From Rhopalosiphum padi (lineage: Eukaryota > Arthropoda > Insecta > Hemiptera > Aphididae), in contig NC_083598.1 in the NCBI RefSeq assembly GCF_020882245.1, positions 70,685,714 to 70,749,713 of the forward strand: 64,000 nucleotides of DNA. The letters are read 5' to 3'. Position numbers and translations under genes: made by a program. The stretch's first letter is position 1, and each line of letters opens with the position of its first letter. Below, piece after piece: positions 38,346 through 52,394 of this stretch. The notes under the pieces were generated by a model. The model worked only from the letters and a program-made list of their open reading frames with translations, ran no database searches and had not been told where the DNA came from.

Positions 38346-41300
38346 TCACACGTATTTTTTTCTTTTAGTTTTGTTTTTCAATTTTTGTATAAGATCAAAT
38401 ATTTTCAGTGATGGGCCAACTTTATTTCCTGTCATGTGTATAATTTCTTCTTTGGTGAGATTCAACAATTGTATACCATCAATATTCTGCAAATAATTTT
38501 TAATTTAACAAATATAAAACAAAGATATTTTAAACAAATTAATTACTTGGCTTAAAAAAACATCACAATATGTTGCACACTGATTAAATAGTAAAAACTC
38601 AGATACATCTCTTTCGCTCCACATATTTGTATCTTTTTCCAAAAATGATCGTTTAATTAATTCATGTTCTTCTTTAATACTTGTTGCATTCTTAGAAAAA
38701 ATAAATATTAATTAATTTAAAGTTAACACTGTAAAGTTATTTCTTCCAAATATATTAATTCTAAAAATATTTTAGTAACGTTCTAAGGTAATATGAAAAC
38801 ATAAATAATTTTTGCCCAAATAACTAAGAATTAAAATTATACTAACATTTTCACTAGCAACTGGTAGAGATTGATCTGGACCTAAAGGTTCAGCTGCTGA
38901 AACTGGACTTAGTTCACAAGTTATTTTATTTTTAGCAGTCCATGTCTGACAGACCTAAATAAAGTAATGTTAATATTGTATATGTTAATATAATATTTTT
39001 TGTTATTATTACATCCACAGAAGTATAACAAGAAGTAGGAACCTTAGTATGTACTACTAAAGATGGTGCAGTTACTTTTTTGGCTGGTACACGTTGATTT
39101 TTCTTAGACTTTTTCTTTTTATGTTTACTAGGTCGATGCTCTAAAATGAAAATTAAATTTAAATCAATTTCAGTCAAATATAGTTAGGTGTACTAAACAA
39201 TTATTACCTTGAATGGATTGTGTAATAGGTCCTTCTAATTTATAACCAACCAATTCACACCAACCAACTGGAAATATATCAGATGAGCAACAATCTAACC
39301 ATTGATTGAAGTCATTTTCCCATCCATCAAAATGAACTTCTACTAATCTTCCTGCTGTTCTTACTATAGTTGCCACACATATCAAATGAGGATTCATTAA
39401 ATCAGTACACTCAAGTTTCATATCACATTTAAATCCGTGGTCAGGTACATCCTATAAATTTTTTGATTTAAAAAAAATGTATTAATACTAACATACTGAT
39501 CTATTAATATAATAAGATGTATTGTTTTTTTATAATAATTAATATTCATATTATATATTTAAAAAGCTATGATCAATTCAATAAACATGTGTGATTTTTT
39601 AAATATTTTCAAACAGCATATATATCAAAACTAGATTAAATGAGAGGAAGCCACATTAATAATAATAAGTATTTACCATTTAGTTAATATGCTGTTATAA
39701 ATATTTTAATATAGATTGCTAGAGTAACATAATAAAATCAATATCTGTTTTTTATTATTTTTTATTTAAATACAGTCAATTTTTTAGTAAATTATCAGTT
39801 AACACGTACAATATCTTAGGTCTCAGTTAGAATTTATGTATTTTATATTTAACTTTATAAAACCTATTGGTTCTAACACTCAATGTGACCAACCTACATG
39901 TTCCATTTAGTATTGCATTAAGTAATTAAACTGTACTCAAAAAGGAATAAATAGTTGTTAATACATAATTAAAATAAACATAGATAGGTAGATTATTTAC
40001 CTACACACACATGTTCCTTATATTATTCATTTTACATACAAATACAATAATATATATATATTAAATCATACCATATCGAAGAGATGTTCTGGAGCTGCTA
40101 TACTGTTAGAACTTACTAAATAGTCTTTCCATACAAATGGATCAATAGAATTTTGAGGAGGTTTTAAATTAATACCGTGTGCTTCACAAAATCCAGCTGG
40201 CATAATGCTTGCTGATGTACAATGATAACAAAACCAATCTTTTGGTGTACTATTATAAAAGTCAATAGAGATCATTAAATAGCCATCATTCAATACCTAA
40301 AACATTACAAATTTAAGCTTTTCTTAGTATATATTTTATTTAAACAAAGTAATGGTTTCATCATTACTTTCATAATTGTTGCAACACATATTGATGCAAG
40401 ATTTAAAGGATCAATTGCTTCCAGCTTCATTCCAACTTGAAAACCTGACTTGAATGGTATTGACATTGGAAAAAGATCTTCTGTAGCATCATCTTTATCA
40501 CGTAAACCTTTTGATGTTCTATCACAATATTCATCAGGAGCACACAAACTATGACCTACTCGACCAGCCCAACCAACTGGATGAATTAATGGCGAGTCTT
40601 CATGTACCCAAAATACTACAAATTATACAATTTTAATTCATTAATTATTGATGTACAAAACTGTATTAAGTTAAAAATATATTAGTTCTTTAACTTAAAA
40701 AAAGGCGTTGGTTTATTGTTTGTTTTCTCTCCTAAACCCATGGGCAACATAAACAAAATGCATTAACGTGAAATATATATATATATATATTTTTGAGAGA
40801 GAGAGAGAATACAAATATTGTTCTGACGTCTTCCAAATTATAACCTTTTTTTTTTCTTCCTTTGTAAATCATTACATGAGAGCCAAACTGTTTTCACATT
40901 GCTTAGCCCCCATGCAGCATCGTTTATTGAATGAATAAGATAAGCATACAATATATACAATTGTCGAGCCCTCTAGGGTCCGAGAACTACCTTCCTTAGC
41001 AAATGGTATGTATATATAGAACATGGCCCGAGAAAACGAACAAGAAAAATGCAACTTTTACTTAAATGGGGATATACGGGACGTGCCCAGCGTTAACCCC
41101 TTACAATTATACAGTGATACACATAAGATAATTATAACCTGGCTCATATAAATGTAACCTCAGACGTAGGATCAACTCTACTCACAACAGATGTGACTAG
41201 TGTATGTCTTATGAATGTCACTTTATTATTTCAAGTCTTGCAAGCATATTTTTTAAGATAAACAAAGCAATCTTTCAGAAACGACTAATCATAAGAAACA

Positions 41301-44300
41301 AAAGCTGACAAAATCAATCTAAGTGAAAGAAGTAGTCTGATCGAACCAAAAAAATTGGTCGCTATTAGAGGCTACTTTTATATGATACAGAGTACAAAAA
41401 GAGAGTAAAAAAAGTTCTTACCTTGTTCTTCATCATCATAATATCTTAGTTCTAAGCGTTTACCAATTATATTAAGAATTTTGGCTACTTTAACTTTTGA
41501 TATATGCTCTTTATCAATTAATTCTAAAGTTAAATCAATTCTGAAATAAAATAAATTGTAATTACATAAATATATTTAAATAAGTTAAAAATATAAAATA
41601 AAAACTAAAATATTACCGAAATTTTGACTTCAGAGATTCAAATATTTTTAAACGAAAATTTGTAGGTAATGTTCTAGCTCCAGTTAAACGCTTGACTAAA
41701 AAATCTTTCCAATCACAATGTTTTGATTGAATAGCTAAAAAATGTCAAGTCAGTTAAACAATAATATTTTATTTAAATTTTAATTTAATTCTTACATTTT
41801 GGAGGTATTAATGGTTTACCCCTTGTTGCACACCATCCAACTGGATGAACAACACAAGAACATAAATTTACCCAAAAATCACTACTTTCTTCCGATTCAT
41901 ACCCCTCATAGCGTAATTTTGCTTTATATCCTAAAAATAAATTAACATTAATCTATTTCTATAAATCAATATAACGTACATAATATATTTTTAAAACACA
42001 AACCTGCAATATCAACTATAGAAGCAACCCAATAGTAGTCAGGAAATTCTTCACTAAAATTATCACAATCTGTATTTACAACTTCAACTTTAATTCCAAC
42101 TGCTATGTCATCCCAACAATCGGCCATAGGAGCCTATTCATCAAATTTATTTTTGTTTTTAGACAAAATGTATACATCAATTTAAATCATTATTATATTA
42201 ATACATACATAACGGAAACATTGAACAGGAACTACATCATAATTTTTGTTAGTCAAATCTTTCACCCAGTCATATGTTTGGGGAATTGGTCGACAAGGTT
42301 TTTTATCAGGAGGAAACAATAAATCTTCTTCAATGGGATATGAAGTAAAAGAAAGAGAATCATCGGAGTCAGATTCATCTTCCATAATTGAATTAGCTTT
42401 AACTTCAGTATTTGTAGCAGGAATAATATAATTATTCACATCAATTTTGGGCTAAAATAAAATAAAATAAGAAAACAATTATAATTTTAAATTATTTTAA
42501 AATCTGTTATATGCAACATTACTCATATCTAAAAACTCAACACCAAATGAAAAAACTTCTCAACAAACAGTTGTGTGCCACAAGATAGTAGTGGGGCAAA
42601 TTAGTCATGGCCACTGGTGCAGCAATATATGTTGAGAAATCATTTTAGTTGGTATAGACAATAGTTAATAGAACAAAGTGTCAAACAATATTTATTCTAA
42701 CAAAGTGATAATGTATAATTAATAAAAATTTATATGTGTTGTGTTTCATGTACTTGTAAATATTAAAGAACATAAATATGTTAAGCTAATATTCAATATA
42801 AATTATTTAGTTACTAATACAAAGATTTTTTTATTTTAATAGGTAATATACCATTTCAGTAAATAAATGTCCATCATTTACAGAAGTAGATGATTCTAGT
42901 TCATCAACTATATTTTTATTTGGAGATTCTTCTGACCAATAGTCCACAGACTTTTCCATAGCAGCCTTAACACAAGCTTGACTGCAGTAATTTCTTAGTT
43001 TTGTGTAAAATGAATGTTTAACACCAATGGCACCACAATTTATACAAACCGCTGTAAAAATATGAAAATTATGTACCTACTTAACTTTAATATTATTTAA
43101 TTTAGAAAATATTAAGCAAAATATTACAAAAGTAAATGAAAGATGACATTTGGATATTATACTTAGATATTATGTACTTAACAATTATTATATTATGCAT
43201 ATTTAATAACTTGATTATACAATTTTTATAAAATAATATAAATAAAAATTATATTGCCTGTCATAAGAAAAAAATGCTGAAAAAAATTGAATGATACAAA
43301 ACAATATCTATTACTAGAATATTGATTATTTTTGCATCTTTTGTAAATACAATTTATAAATCTAAATCAAAAGTTATTAAACCCTAATAATAATTATTAG
43401 TAAATAAATTGATAGAACATTTTAAAAATACAAAGTATATTCTTACCCCTTCCTTCTTTTTCAATAGGTAACATATTGGGATCTGAATCTCTTTGATATG
43501 CAATAGGAGTTTTTAATTTTAGTGCAGGATTTTGAATAGGTTTAATTTTTCGAGAACTAGGTACATTTATTTTTTTTCCTTGTTCACAAAAGCCAACATT
43601 ATTCTGAATACTGCGTGCATTTTGGAATTTCCATACTCCATTTGACTTATCCACATCCTTTGGATGATTGTATAACATGTAATTATTCAATTCCTAGACA
43701 TATAATTCAATTAAGTTCTGTTTAAACGAAAAACTAATATTATAATACAGTAGATTTTTAATATTTAACTTAAAGTCAAATTAAAATTTTAAAATTAACA
43801 AAAATATTTGTAATACATATTTCTATATATACATGTATACAAATACAATATAATTGTACATTTATTTAATAGACATTTCTATACATATAGGTATATAAAA
43901 TCAATACAATGTATGGTTTCTTTTAATGTATAGGTTTAATTTTTAAGAACAATACGCAACATTCTGAATACTGTGTGTAGTTGATAGATAATTTTAATTC
44001 TTATATTTTCTTCTTCCCTTAAATTATAGTAGGACGAATCATACCTAATAGTAACAAATACTAACTCTTACAGTCATTGAGCACTTTTCAACTTTTCAGC
44101 TAGACTGAATACAGGTTTTAATACAGGTCATTTGTATTTTTAGATATTTTAAACTATTTAATATTCTTTAGGAAATATAATATTAAAATACTTAAGTCAA
44201 TTAATTAACTAAATTAGTGATATTCAACAAAAACTACAAGGTTATTTAGACTAAATCCATTTTGAAAATTCAACTTTAGTATAAACAAGAATTAAATAAA

Positions 44301-45278
44301 ATAATTTGGGCTTATACTATTAGTTAAAAGTATTAATCGACAGAAATGACATAATCTATTTTAAAGACAATTAAAATCTAACCAAAATATTACTAGTTAT
44401 AACCAAATATAGGTTATTGTATCTTTATTGCAACATAATATCATGCATTTATACATAAATTAAAATCAGTTATAAATAATAAAATGCTTTTTAGTGTCAT
44501 GTATTTATATTTAAAAAAAAAAAATGTTAAATATAGTAAATTTACTTGTTATAAATATGTATACTAACCATTCTAGGTTGAATATTTCCAGTCTGTGGCA
44601 TTGTATTGTCAAAGAACCCTGGATCTATTGCTGTAGTATGGTCATTTTCGGAATGGGGAATAAACATGTTATTGTCTCCATTCATCCATACAAAATTCAT
44701 TTGATCTAGGATCAAATAATTTTAAATTAATATAGAAATTCTAATTTTCAAACATATCAAAAGTGTTTATTAGGTAAGTACATATTTTAAATAAACAATT
44801 ATAATAATTATAAGATTTTAGAAAAAATTTAATATAATTAACCTACCTATATATTATTATAGGATTTAACCTAAGTTGTTCATGTGTTAATATTTGTTTA
44901 TAAAAACCATTCAAGCTGAATAATTAAACACATATTTTTATAAATAAATACTACAGCTTAAAAATCAACTGGCAACTAAGTTAAATTAAGAATTAAATAA
45001 TATTTATAAAAAAAATTGTTTGACAAATGTTTTTTTTTAAATTATTATTTGGATAAATATTTAAAAACAATAGAACCAGTAAAATAGTAATTATAACTCC
45101 TAGAATATTTGGAATATGATTAACCTAAATTTAATCCCGTTTGTGACCTTAATTGATCTTATGTCTATTATTTAAAAAAAAATTGTTCTCACAGTTTAAA
45201 AACTAAAAATTAATGTTTTAAGAAGCAAACGAGTTAAATTTTGTAAAATGTACTACCTTTATGAACCGGATACTCCAT
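38346..45278 (-). CDS. Sfmbt: Polycomb protein Sfmbt (FCS zinc finger, four MBT repeats, SAM), 16 coding exons
   Basis: Sfmbt is the nuclear partner of Pho in the PhoRC complex and reads mono/dimethyl-lysine on histone tails at Polycomb response elements. Exons in order: 45257-45278, 44569-44705, 43447-43693, 42852-43051, 42209-42451, 42004-42133, 41796-41930, 41617-41734, 41422-41540, 40368-40615, 40072-40296, 39208-39451, 39013-39140, 38847-38954, 38547-38690 and 38346-38486. All are GT/AG with matching phases, 862 residues. The FCS finger (about 136-165) has CINCGAIGVKHSFY and a YCS variant of the FCS triplet. MBT repeats lie at about 259-372, 376-490, 500-590 and 590-690. MBT4 keeps cage-type residues (Asp before MNP; VHFDGW). 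A Lys-rich linker precedes the SAM domain (about 785-850, MWSERDVSEFLL to KIFDLIQKLK), which separates it from SAM-less L3MBTL2. The start ATG is in a 22-nt exon (MEYPVHK). A downstream ATG at 44700 is the fallback start. Confidence 0.93.
40616..41421 (-). other. Largest internal Sfmbt intron with GC-richer insert
   Basis: Between MBT2 and MBT3 exons. It holds an (AT)n(GA)n microsatellite at 40773-40808. From about 40840 to 41110 there is a less AT-rich stretch (CGAGCCCTCTAGGGTCCGAG; GGGACGTGCCCAGCG) unlike the neighbouring introns, probably an old transposon insertion of unknown family. Confidence 0.45.
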
Positions 45279-46765
45279 TGTTGTGAAAATTATAGATCAA
45301 ACCCGTTGATCGAAATTCTTAAATTGCAATTGGTGATGGCATAGGTTCAACATCGAACACATCAAACGAATAATTCATATATAGAACATCGCGTTAACAA
45401 TCGTCGTGTGAATTTATTTCATTGTAAAAAAATGTTTAGCCACCAAACACACGGCACATTTTTGCAAATAATAGAATAGGCATTTTTGACGAACGGAAAT
45501 AAAAGAAAGACATAAACATACGCCAATTACCAGTAGTTGATAACAATCCATTAACAGGGTTGGTGGCGGAAGAGGGATGTGTGCGGTATCAGAACGTATT
45601 ATGATAACGATGATAACAATTTATAAATATTATTGCCAATATCTATGCCGTTACAAATTTATAATCCCCAAGATAATATTACCATTTCGGTCACCATTAT
45701 TTCATATTTGTGGAATGTGGATTTAAATGTTACGATTTAAGAAACAACATAGTATATAGATTTTATTGTAAAGTATGAAGTAAATATTATTACAAGCCAT
45801 TAGAACCAAAACGAATACAGATAATTTGTTGTAGTTAAAAATATTAAGTTAGATATTTATTTAATATATTACCTATAATTATACCTACTGGCCACCTATA
45901 ACCCATATCATACAATATACATAATTATCAAATTATTGTAATTATGGTAAATTAATTAAAACATCACTTATATTATCATAGAAATGTAAAATACCTACCA
46001 AACATAAGAAAAATATTAATTTTGCAAAAGCATTTGACAATCGGAATTTGATTATTATGAGTTATGACATAGGTACTATGTAGCTACAAAATTCAAACAG
46101 AATAAACTTAAAAAATATTGCAACCCCGATTTGGTATTTCCAAAATATTAAAACTTAAGAAATGTTTTTCTTTTCCATTATTCTAATAGGTAAGAGTAGG
46201 ATTCTCATTATTTAATCGGTTATACGCATTACAATTTATATTTACATCTATAATAGTTTATTTATAAAATTTAAATCTTAAATATGTAATAGAAATTCTA
46301 ACTATGCATTAATCCATAAGCATGTGCAGACATTCCCATTGATACTTGAATACGGTGAATATGTGAATATGTGGGTGGGGGGGGGGGGTATAAAATTGAC
46401 TATTGAAAACTCCGAAGAACAGCAATGTGTGCAGCTTTTTCAAAATCTGCATGAAACATTTTTACACTTAAGTTTTTTCCTATTAACTGCATTGATAAGT
46501 TCATTGTGGTCTTTCACATGGACACATATGTTGATGTTTGTTTACTTTTTTAAAAAACAATGTACCAAAGGTAAATAATAATAATTTGTATAAACATAAA
46601 TTGTATATAATTGCTAGATGAAATGTTTTGGCGCATACGTAAAAGTTCCATCACCAAATACGTGTTCACTGTTCATTATAATAAAATATTTCCAAGTTAT
46701 TCTTACAAGTTACAGGTAAATAAAATAACAGAATTATCGTCACTTTAAAAAACAAAATTGATTAC
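45279..46765. other. Intergenic DNA 5' of Sfmbt
   Basis: The first few hundred bases should hold the Sfmbt promoter and 5' UTR. No TATA or initiator can be assigned with confidence. A G-run of 11-12 bases lies near 46377. The plus-strand frame at 46324-46578 has no recognisable domain. Confidence 0.4.
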
Positions 46766-47247
46766 CTTTATGCAACAACGTTTGTTTCATTTCTAAAAGT
46801 TGTTTTAAAAGATTCGTCATAGTTTGATGGTATAATGATGTGGGAAAATGCTTTTTTCGTACACAATATATTGATTGACGTAACAGCTTCATGTCACCAT
46901 GATCCATGTCTCAGCAACATCAGTATTTTTTAATTCTTGGCGTATTAATTTGTTTGGACGAGTATGCAGATCATTTTCTGCCTTTCTTTTCAGTGAGCTC
47001 CTTACAATTTCTCTTGATATTACATGATTTGAATATACCTCAATGAGGTAACCTCGTGGTTATGCTCCGAACTTTTAGATTGGTCGGTAATTTGGTCACT
47101 ATTATTTACAATAACACTAGCATTAAAAAATTTGTTACTACACCGATAATTGAAATTTCCATTTTTTAAATTCCGATACTCTCGAAATTTAAAATTATTT
47201 ATTATTATACAACGTTTTTCTCTCCGCGTAAAGCAAACAGCGTTCAT
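46766..47247 (-). pseudogene. Decayed FLYWCH zinc-finger gene (MULE-type transposon origin likely)
   Basis: From an ATG at 47247 the frame gives FKFREYRNL, then NYRCSNKFFNASVIV and ending in HNHEV. This is the F...Y/W.C...C...HNH layout of a FLYWCH finger, with the first Cys-pair intact but the second Cys replaced (Phe-Phe). The frame then stops at 47020-47022. Past the HNH the sequence goes on in a second frame (SNHVISREIV, RSSLKRKAENDL, RPNKLIRQEL) and then a third (LLRQSIYCVRKKHFP, LLKQLLEMKQTLLHK), up to a donor-like GTAATC. The family's usual C-terminal helical region is thus split over two frameshifts. The first break is a 14-bp partial duplication around GAGGT. FLYWCH genes of this sort are carried by MULE DNA transposons in aphids. 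Confidence 0.65.
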
Positions 47248-47912
47248 TGTTATTACGCCGCAATCGGAGGCTTAACCAAAATGTATAAGAAATTTGTTAT
47301 AACTTATAAGGTTTATCAATTATCGCTGGAAACAATTAATAAAAATACTGTTAGATTATAAATAAAGCAATAAAGATTAAAACTTGTCTCATACGACATG
47401 TACTAGGCGAGCACTGCAGTAATCGCGATCATAACGACATAACGTATTATACTGATAGGTGACAAGTGACAACTGATGAGATACCACGAATCACGATTGT
47501 AAAACACTTTGTACACCAAAAACTATACCTATTAACAGGTTTCTGTTGTTCACAATCTTGTGCGTAAACGAGTTGTCGAAAATTTATAAAATCTACTGGT
47601 ATGTGCGCAAACGAGTCTCAATCGTGCAGACATGAGACACGATTAGCAAGTAGCAGGACCTCAAGATGGTCATAAATGCACAAATAATAAGTAACTATGT
47701 AAATGTTAGTAAATATTAAAATGTAAGTACCTATACGTGAGTTCTGTACAACAGTTCGGGAGTAAAATTGTTTTAAAACTCGCATGTCTATACCACATGA
47801 TAATATATTCCCCGTAAATTACAGCGTAATATTATCATATAAATTAAAATATTATAAAATATTATTTAATATTATTTATAAATGGTAAATGGATAATGGA
47901 CAATACGAATCG

Positions 47913-48008
47913 TGGACATTTTTCCCCAGGACAATTTCCCCTTGGTTATGATAAGCATGGTAGGACATTTTTCACCCGTAAATTTTTTGATGCGGACATT
48001 TCCCCCCC
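47913..48008. repeat. Degenerate repeat of GGACATTTYCCC units
   Basis: Four units of the type GGACAWTT(TT)CCCC start near 47914, 47929, 47963 and 47994. Spacing is irregular (15, 34, 31 bp). They look like a remnant of a short tandem repeat or of a larger repetitive element. Confidence 0.55.
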
Positions 48009-51000
48009 CTCCTTATTAAAAAAAACTATTTAAAACATGTATTTAAAATAAGTATTAAAATAATCACAATATATTTTCCTATTTTTTAGAGAATATTTGT
48101 ATGGTTTAAAGGCATTTAAGCGCATTTAAATCCTGTCCTTAGTAATAACATTTGGTATATTTTTCTCTAAAACGAATTTAGTACTATATCATATTATCAT
48201 ATTATTATATATAAATATAACTTGAATTGTTAGTTTATTGCACGGAATAGAACTGTATCAGTTAACAAATAATAATATCTTAATATCTTTGACAATTAAT
48301 AATACGTATAATCTTATATTGTACCTACACTTCAAATAAAAATTTCACTGAGTAATTAACTGCCTACCCTGCGTATCCCATGTGCACCCACTAAACAGGC
48401 ACGCTTAGAAAAGCACATGTGAGTATGTGACTATGTGAGTCCATTACTATAGGAACCACTGGGAAACTTGATATAGATATGGCCCACTTAGTAATAATAA
48501 AGGATCACACGTTAAAATTATCATTTATTGGTATAGCATCAGCAAAATTACCTACCTATTCGTTACATTATACGTCAAAACTATAAAAATATATCCATTA
48601 TTCTGCAAATCAAAAACATTTTTTACCTGTAAAATCAGTTTACAGATGTTAATAATTTCGTTATAATTTAAAAATATTATTCGCAAGAACTTATAACAAT
48701 TAAAACGTTTATGTATATTGTTATTATTATTTATATTGTATATTATTTCGAGTTACGCGGGGCACCATGCCACCATATGAGGATGAGAAGGTAAATTGGC
48801 TTACATCCCAAAAATATCTGGTTATTATTATGTATTAATTAATTTGGCCTACAAAATTTTTTAAAATGAGCGAGTGTACTAAAATTTTATATTATTTCTT
48901 TATTCTCAATTGATTTTTCAATGCCACAACTTTCACATAATTTAATCTATAGTATCTCTAGATAATTCAGAATTCAGTTTGGTATTTTTTTTACATTATT
49001 TTTTTTTCTCATTGTCTGATCTATTTTTTTTTTTATATATATATGATTAGAAGTTTAAATAAAAATGTATGCTCTATTTTTGTTTTTATTATTATTTTTA
49101 AAAAAGTAATATAATTATTTACGAATAGTAATTATATATTATATATAATGAGATATACGTATTATCAGCAATAATATTACGAACGCACTTGGGATAAACC
49201 AAACTTATTAGTGATATTATAGCGAATGCACTTGGGTCTTTGGGCTAATAAAAAGATACAATAAAGATAACATTAAAGTTAATTAAATTCATTTGTGCGC
49301 AAGTAAGCAATCCACAAGTAGCCAATCAACGATGGATTAAAGTTGACGCTCGGGTGCTTCCATATCTAGTGTTGGTTTGTAAAAAGTATGTGGTTCAGAG
49401 TTTTGTTTGAGCATCTATATAGTTATTTTATTTTTACGGGTAATATTTTCGATATAATGAGAAATAGATATAATTTTTAGTTTAATTTACAAAACTACCC
49501 ATTTCTACATTAGTATTGAATATATGTAAATAGTTATACCATATACTGTATAAGCACAACTTCAATAAAAAATAATACTTAGGATCCTTAAGGGCATTTT
49601 AATTTAAATCATAATTATTGATGTGAATGCGATTATTTTGAGATAAAATATTATTATTGTTTAACAAATTAATTTATCATTCTTCTATAACCTTCAAATT
49701 TTGATTTATACTTGTAATATAGTATTTTCGGATACAATCGGATAAAATATAATTTAGATTTTTCATTCAATATTTGCTTATTAATCGGTGAAACTTGGTT
49801 TAATTAATAATAATACTCTCAATACTCTGATGTCTGATGTTGAGGTGTTTTTGGTTTTTTTATAAGCAGAGATTTTAATACATACCTTAACACAAAAAAT
49901 ATTGGAGGATGCTAATTTTAATTTTTTTTTTTAAATTAGCGTATGCTAATATTCCTTAAGCGTTTGAGTTACAAATTTACGATGAGTATTATCAGGCACG
50001 TAAACAAAAAAAAATTTCAGGGAGGGGGGATTTACAAAATATAGCAATACAAATTGTACCGCACATAATAAAACAATTTTTTCCTTCTTACTCGAAATTA
50101 TTTCGGGGAGGGGGGGGTGAACTCCAACTCCTCTCTGTATACGTGCCTGAGTATTATAATTAGTAATGTATAATATATGAAAAGAATTAATAAAATATAC
50201 TTCAAATCGGCTATGATCCAAAACAGACTCCGTGATCTGATATTTTTTTATTTTAATGGATACTGGATACAGTCATGAAGATAAACAGTAATAAAATAAT
50301 ATAACTAGGCTTGTGAATTTGTAGGAATGATTTTTTTTTTTTTATGATTGTGAAACGTAGCTTTGTTATTACCTACATAATTTGAATTATGTAACAACAA
50401 ATTCATTTATGAAATTTTTATTTTGTATTTTTTGACGTTTATAATTTTTTAGTTCATTTTCTGGTAATTTTAATTACATTGTCAATTAATATCTTTGAAA
50501 ACCTTTAAAAAAAATTTAAAAAATGTTTCAAACGAATAGCATTATTAAAGAATCAATCAACTTTTTTATTAAATAAATAAATGTTTATGAATATAATATA
50601 TTAATATCAATAATCAATAATATAAATATAAAAATTAAATTAAAAAACATTTGAAGTGCATTTTATACTATAATTTTTGGTATTTTAAGTGCATATTTCA
50701 TTGCATTTTTTAAGATTTTCTAGTGCATTAAATTCACAGGACTAATAATATAACTGTTCTTATTTTATAATGACGATAGAGGGAGCTTTTAATCTATAGT
50801 TTACTTACTTTGAACTTTGGTTTTCTAATTCTCTAGCTTATCATCTAAGATCAGTATGATCTAATTATTAAATTCTAGTTACAGCCATTCACGTGATTCG
50901 TGTTATTTTTTAAATACTAAAGTTTATTATCTCAATGACTTATGTACAAAATTAATATATAATGTTTAGATTGATTTTATGTTCAATAACAATTAATATT

Positions 51001-52394
51001 AATAATAATAACATTAGTTTTATATTCTATAAAACTGTGTTCTTCTTCACTTTCTCAGCATCATCATAGCACAATAAAATGTATTATTGGTCTTAAAGTT
51101 ATGACTGTTGTTAAATACCATTGCGATTCTCATTTCTCATCATAGCATAAGTATACTGCTTTTAATAATTTTAAACCTGTTGGTTTTCGGTTAAATAAGC
51201 TGAATAAATAAATAATAATAAATAATATTATACAGTTCAAATATTTAATAATAATCATTTATTGTAGTCTTAAAATATATTATATTGTACCTATAACGGC
51301 TATAACCAGATTGATTAAGTATATTTAATCAATGCTATATAACTTGTATTTATAAATCAGATTATTTGGCTAATGTCTATTATAATAAGTACCCATCTAG
51401 CTAGAAACAGTAGAAACATAATAATAAAATATAATAATACTGTTAGTCGTACTTCTGGAACACCGAGACAATACAGACGATTAGTGTTACGGTTACGTCA
51501 CCATTAATGTTATTAATCCTTATCAAAAATTCCAATTGGATAATTTAATTCAAATATAGAAATGTTATTTAGAAGTATATATTTAAAAAAATGGTTAATA
51601 ATAAATAATAACTATACTTAACAAGGCAAAATTATAACTAAATTATTAATTTAAACAATATTATTATTTATTATGTTATAATTCAATACAACTTTATATT
51701 TGTTTGGATTCAACCAACTCATTGATAAGAAATAAGTATGACCACGTATGACGTATATTAGGACTGTAAATAGTAAATAAACTGACATAACAATATTTAT
51801 TTAATTTGTCATGCCGTCATGGCATATGGCAGTAGTAAAGTGATAGTGACAGCACAAACGATTTTGCATTTTTTGTCTTGTGAACTGCTTACATTTTTTA
51901 AAAAATATTGCACATACTACAACATGAAATGAAAACCTAAAATAACAAGTAAACATATTATAACATCTTATTCTTATCATTTATTTGTTAGTAACATAAC
52001 TCATACTATTACCTGATATTTTTTATAGTAATAACTGTGTGATGTGTATATAACATAATTATCAACATTTATTAACAACATATTTTCAAAATTTATAATT
52101 TAATATAAGAAAACACATACCATTCTAAATATTTATCCTAGTATAAACAATTAAGTGAGTCTCACTTAGAAACTTTTATTTAATTCACATAACAAACAAA
52201 ACAAAAATATACATTTTTTTCTTTTACATTGTGCTTTTATTAGGAAATTCACATTTATAGTTAATACTATACATAACTACAAAATTATATTAGTGATATT
52301 AATGTTAATTACATCAAACAATTATAATTAAATTTATATGTACAATTTAATAAAAACGTCAATCATATGGAATTAATTTGTTCTTTTTTAAATT
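48009..52394. other. AT-rich intergenic DNA
   Basis: No supported gene lies between the GGACATTT repeat and the MRGBP stop codon. The minus-strand 3' UTR of MRGBP occupies the right end, with an AATAAA near 52232. Two imperfect copies of a GAAYGCACTTGGG word lie near 49183 and 49225. A small inverted-end element is at 49993-50149. Confidence 0.5.
49993..50149. mobile_element. Putative MITE, 157 bp with 10-bp inverted ends
   Basis: CAGGCACGTA at 49993-50002 is inverted as TACGTGCCTG at 50140-50149. The interior has two G-runs (GGGAGGGGGG and GAGGGGGGGG), which are unusual in this AT-rich region. The open frame across it is a product of the repeat, not a gene. No clear target-site duplication is visible. 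Confidence 0.45.

Noticed and set aside
49946..50221. 91-codon frame containing ARIQRGVGVHPPLPE
   Set aside because: Coincides with the inverted-end element; repeat-derived, not a host gene.
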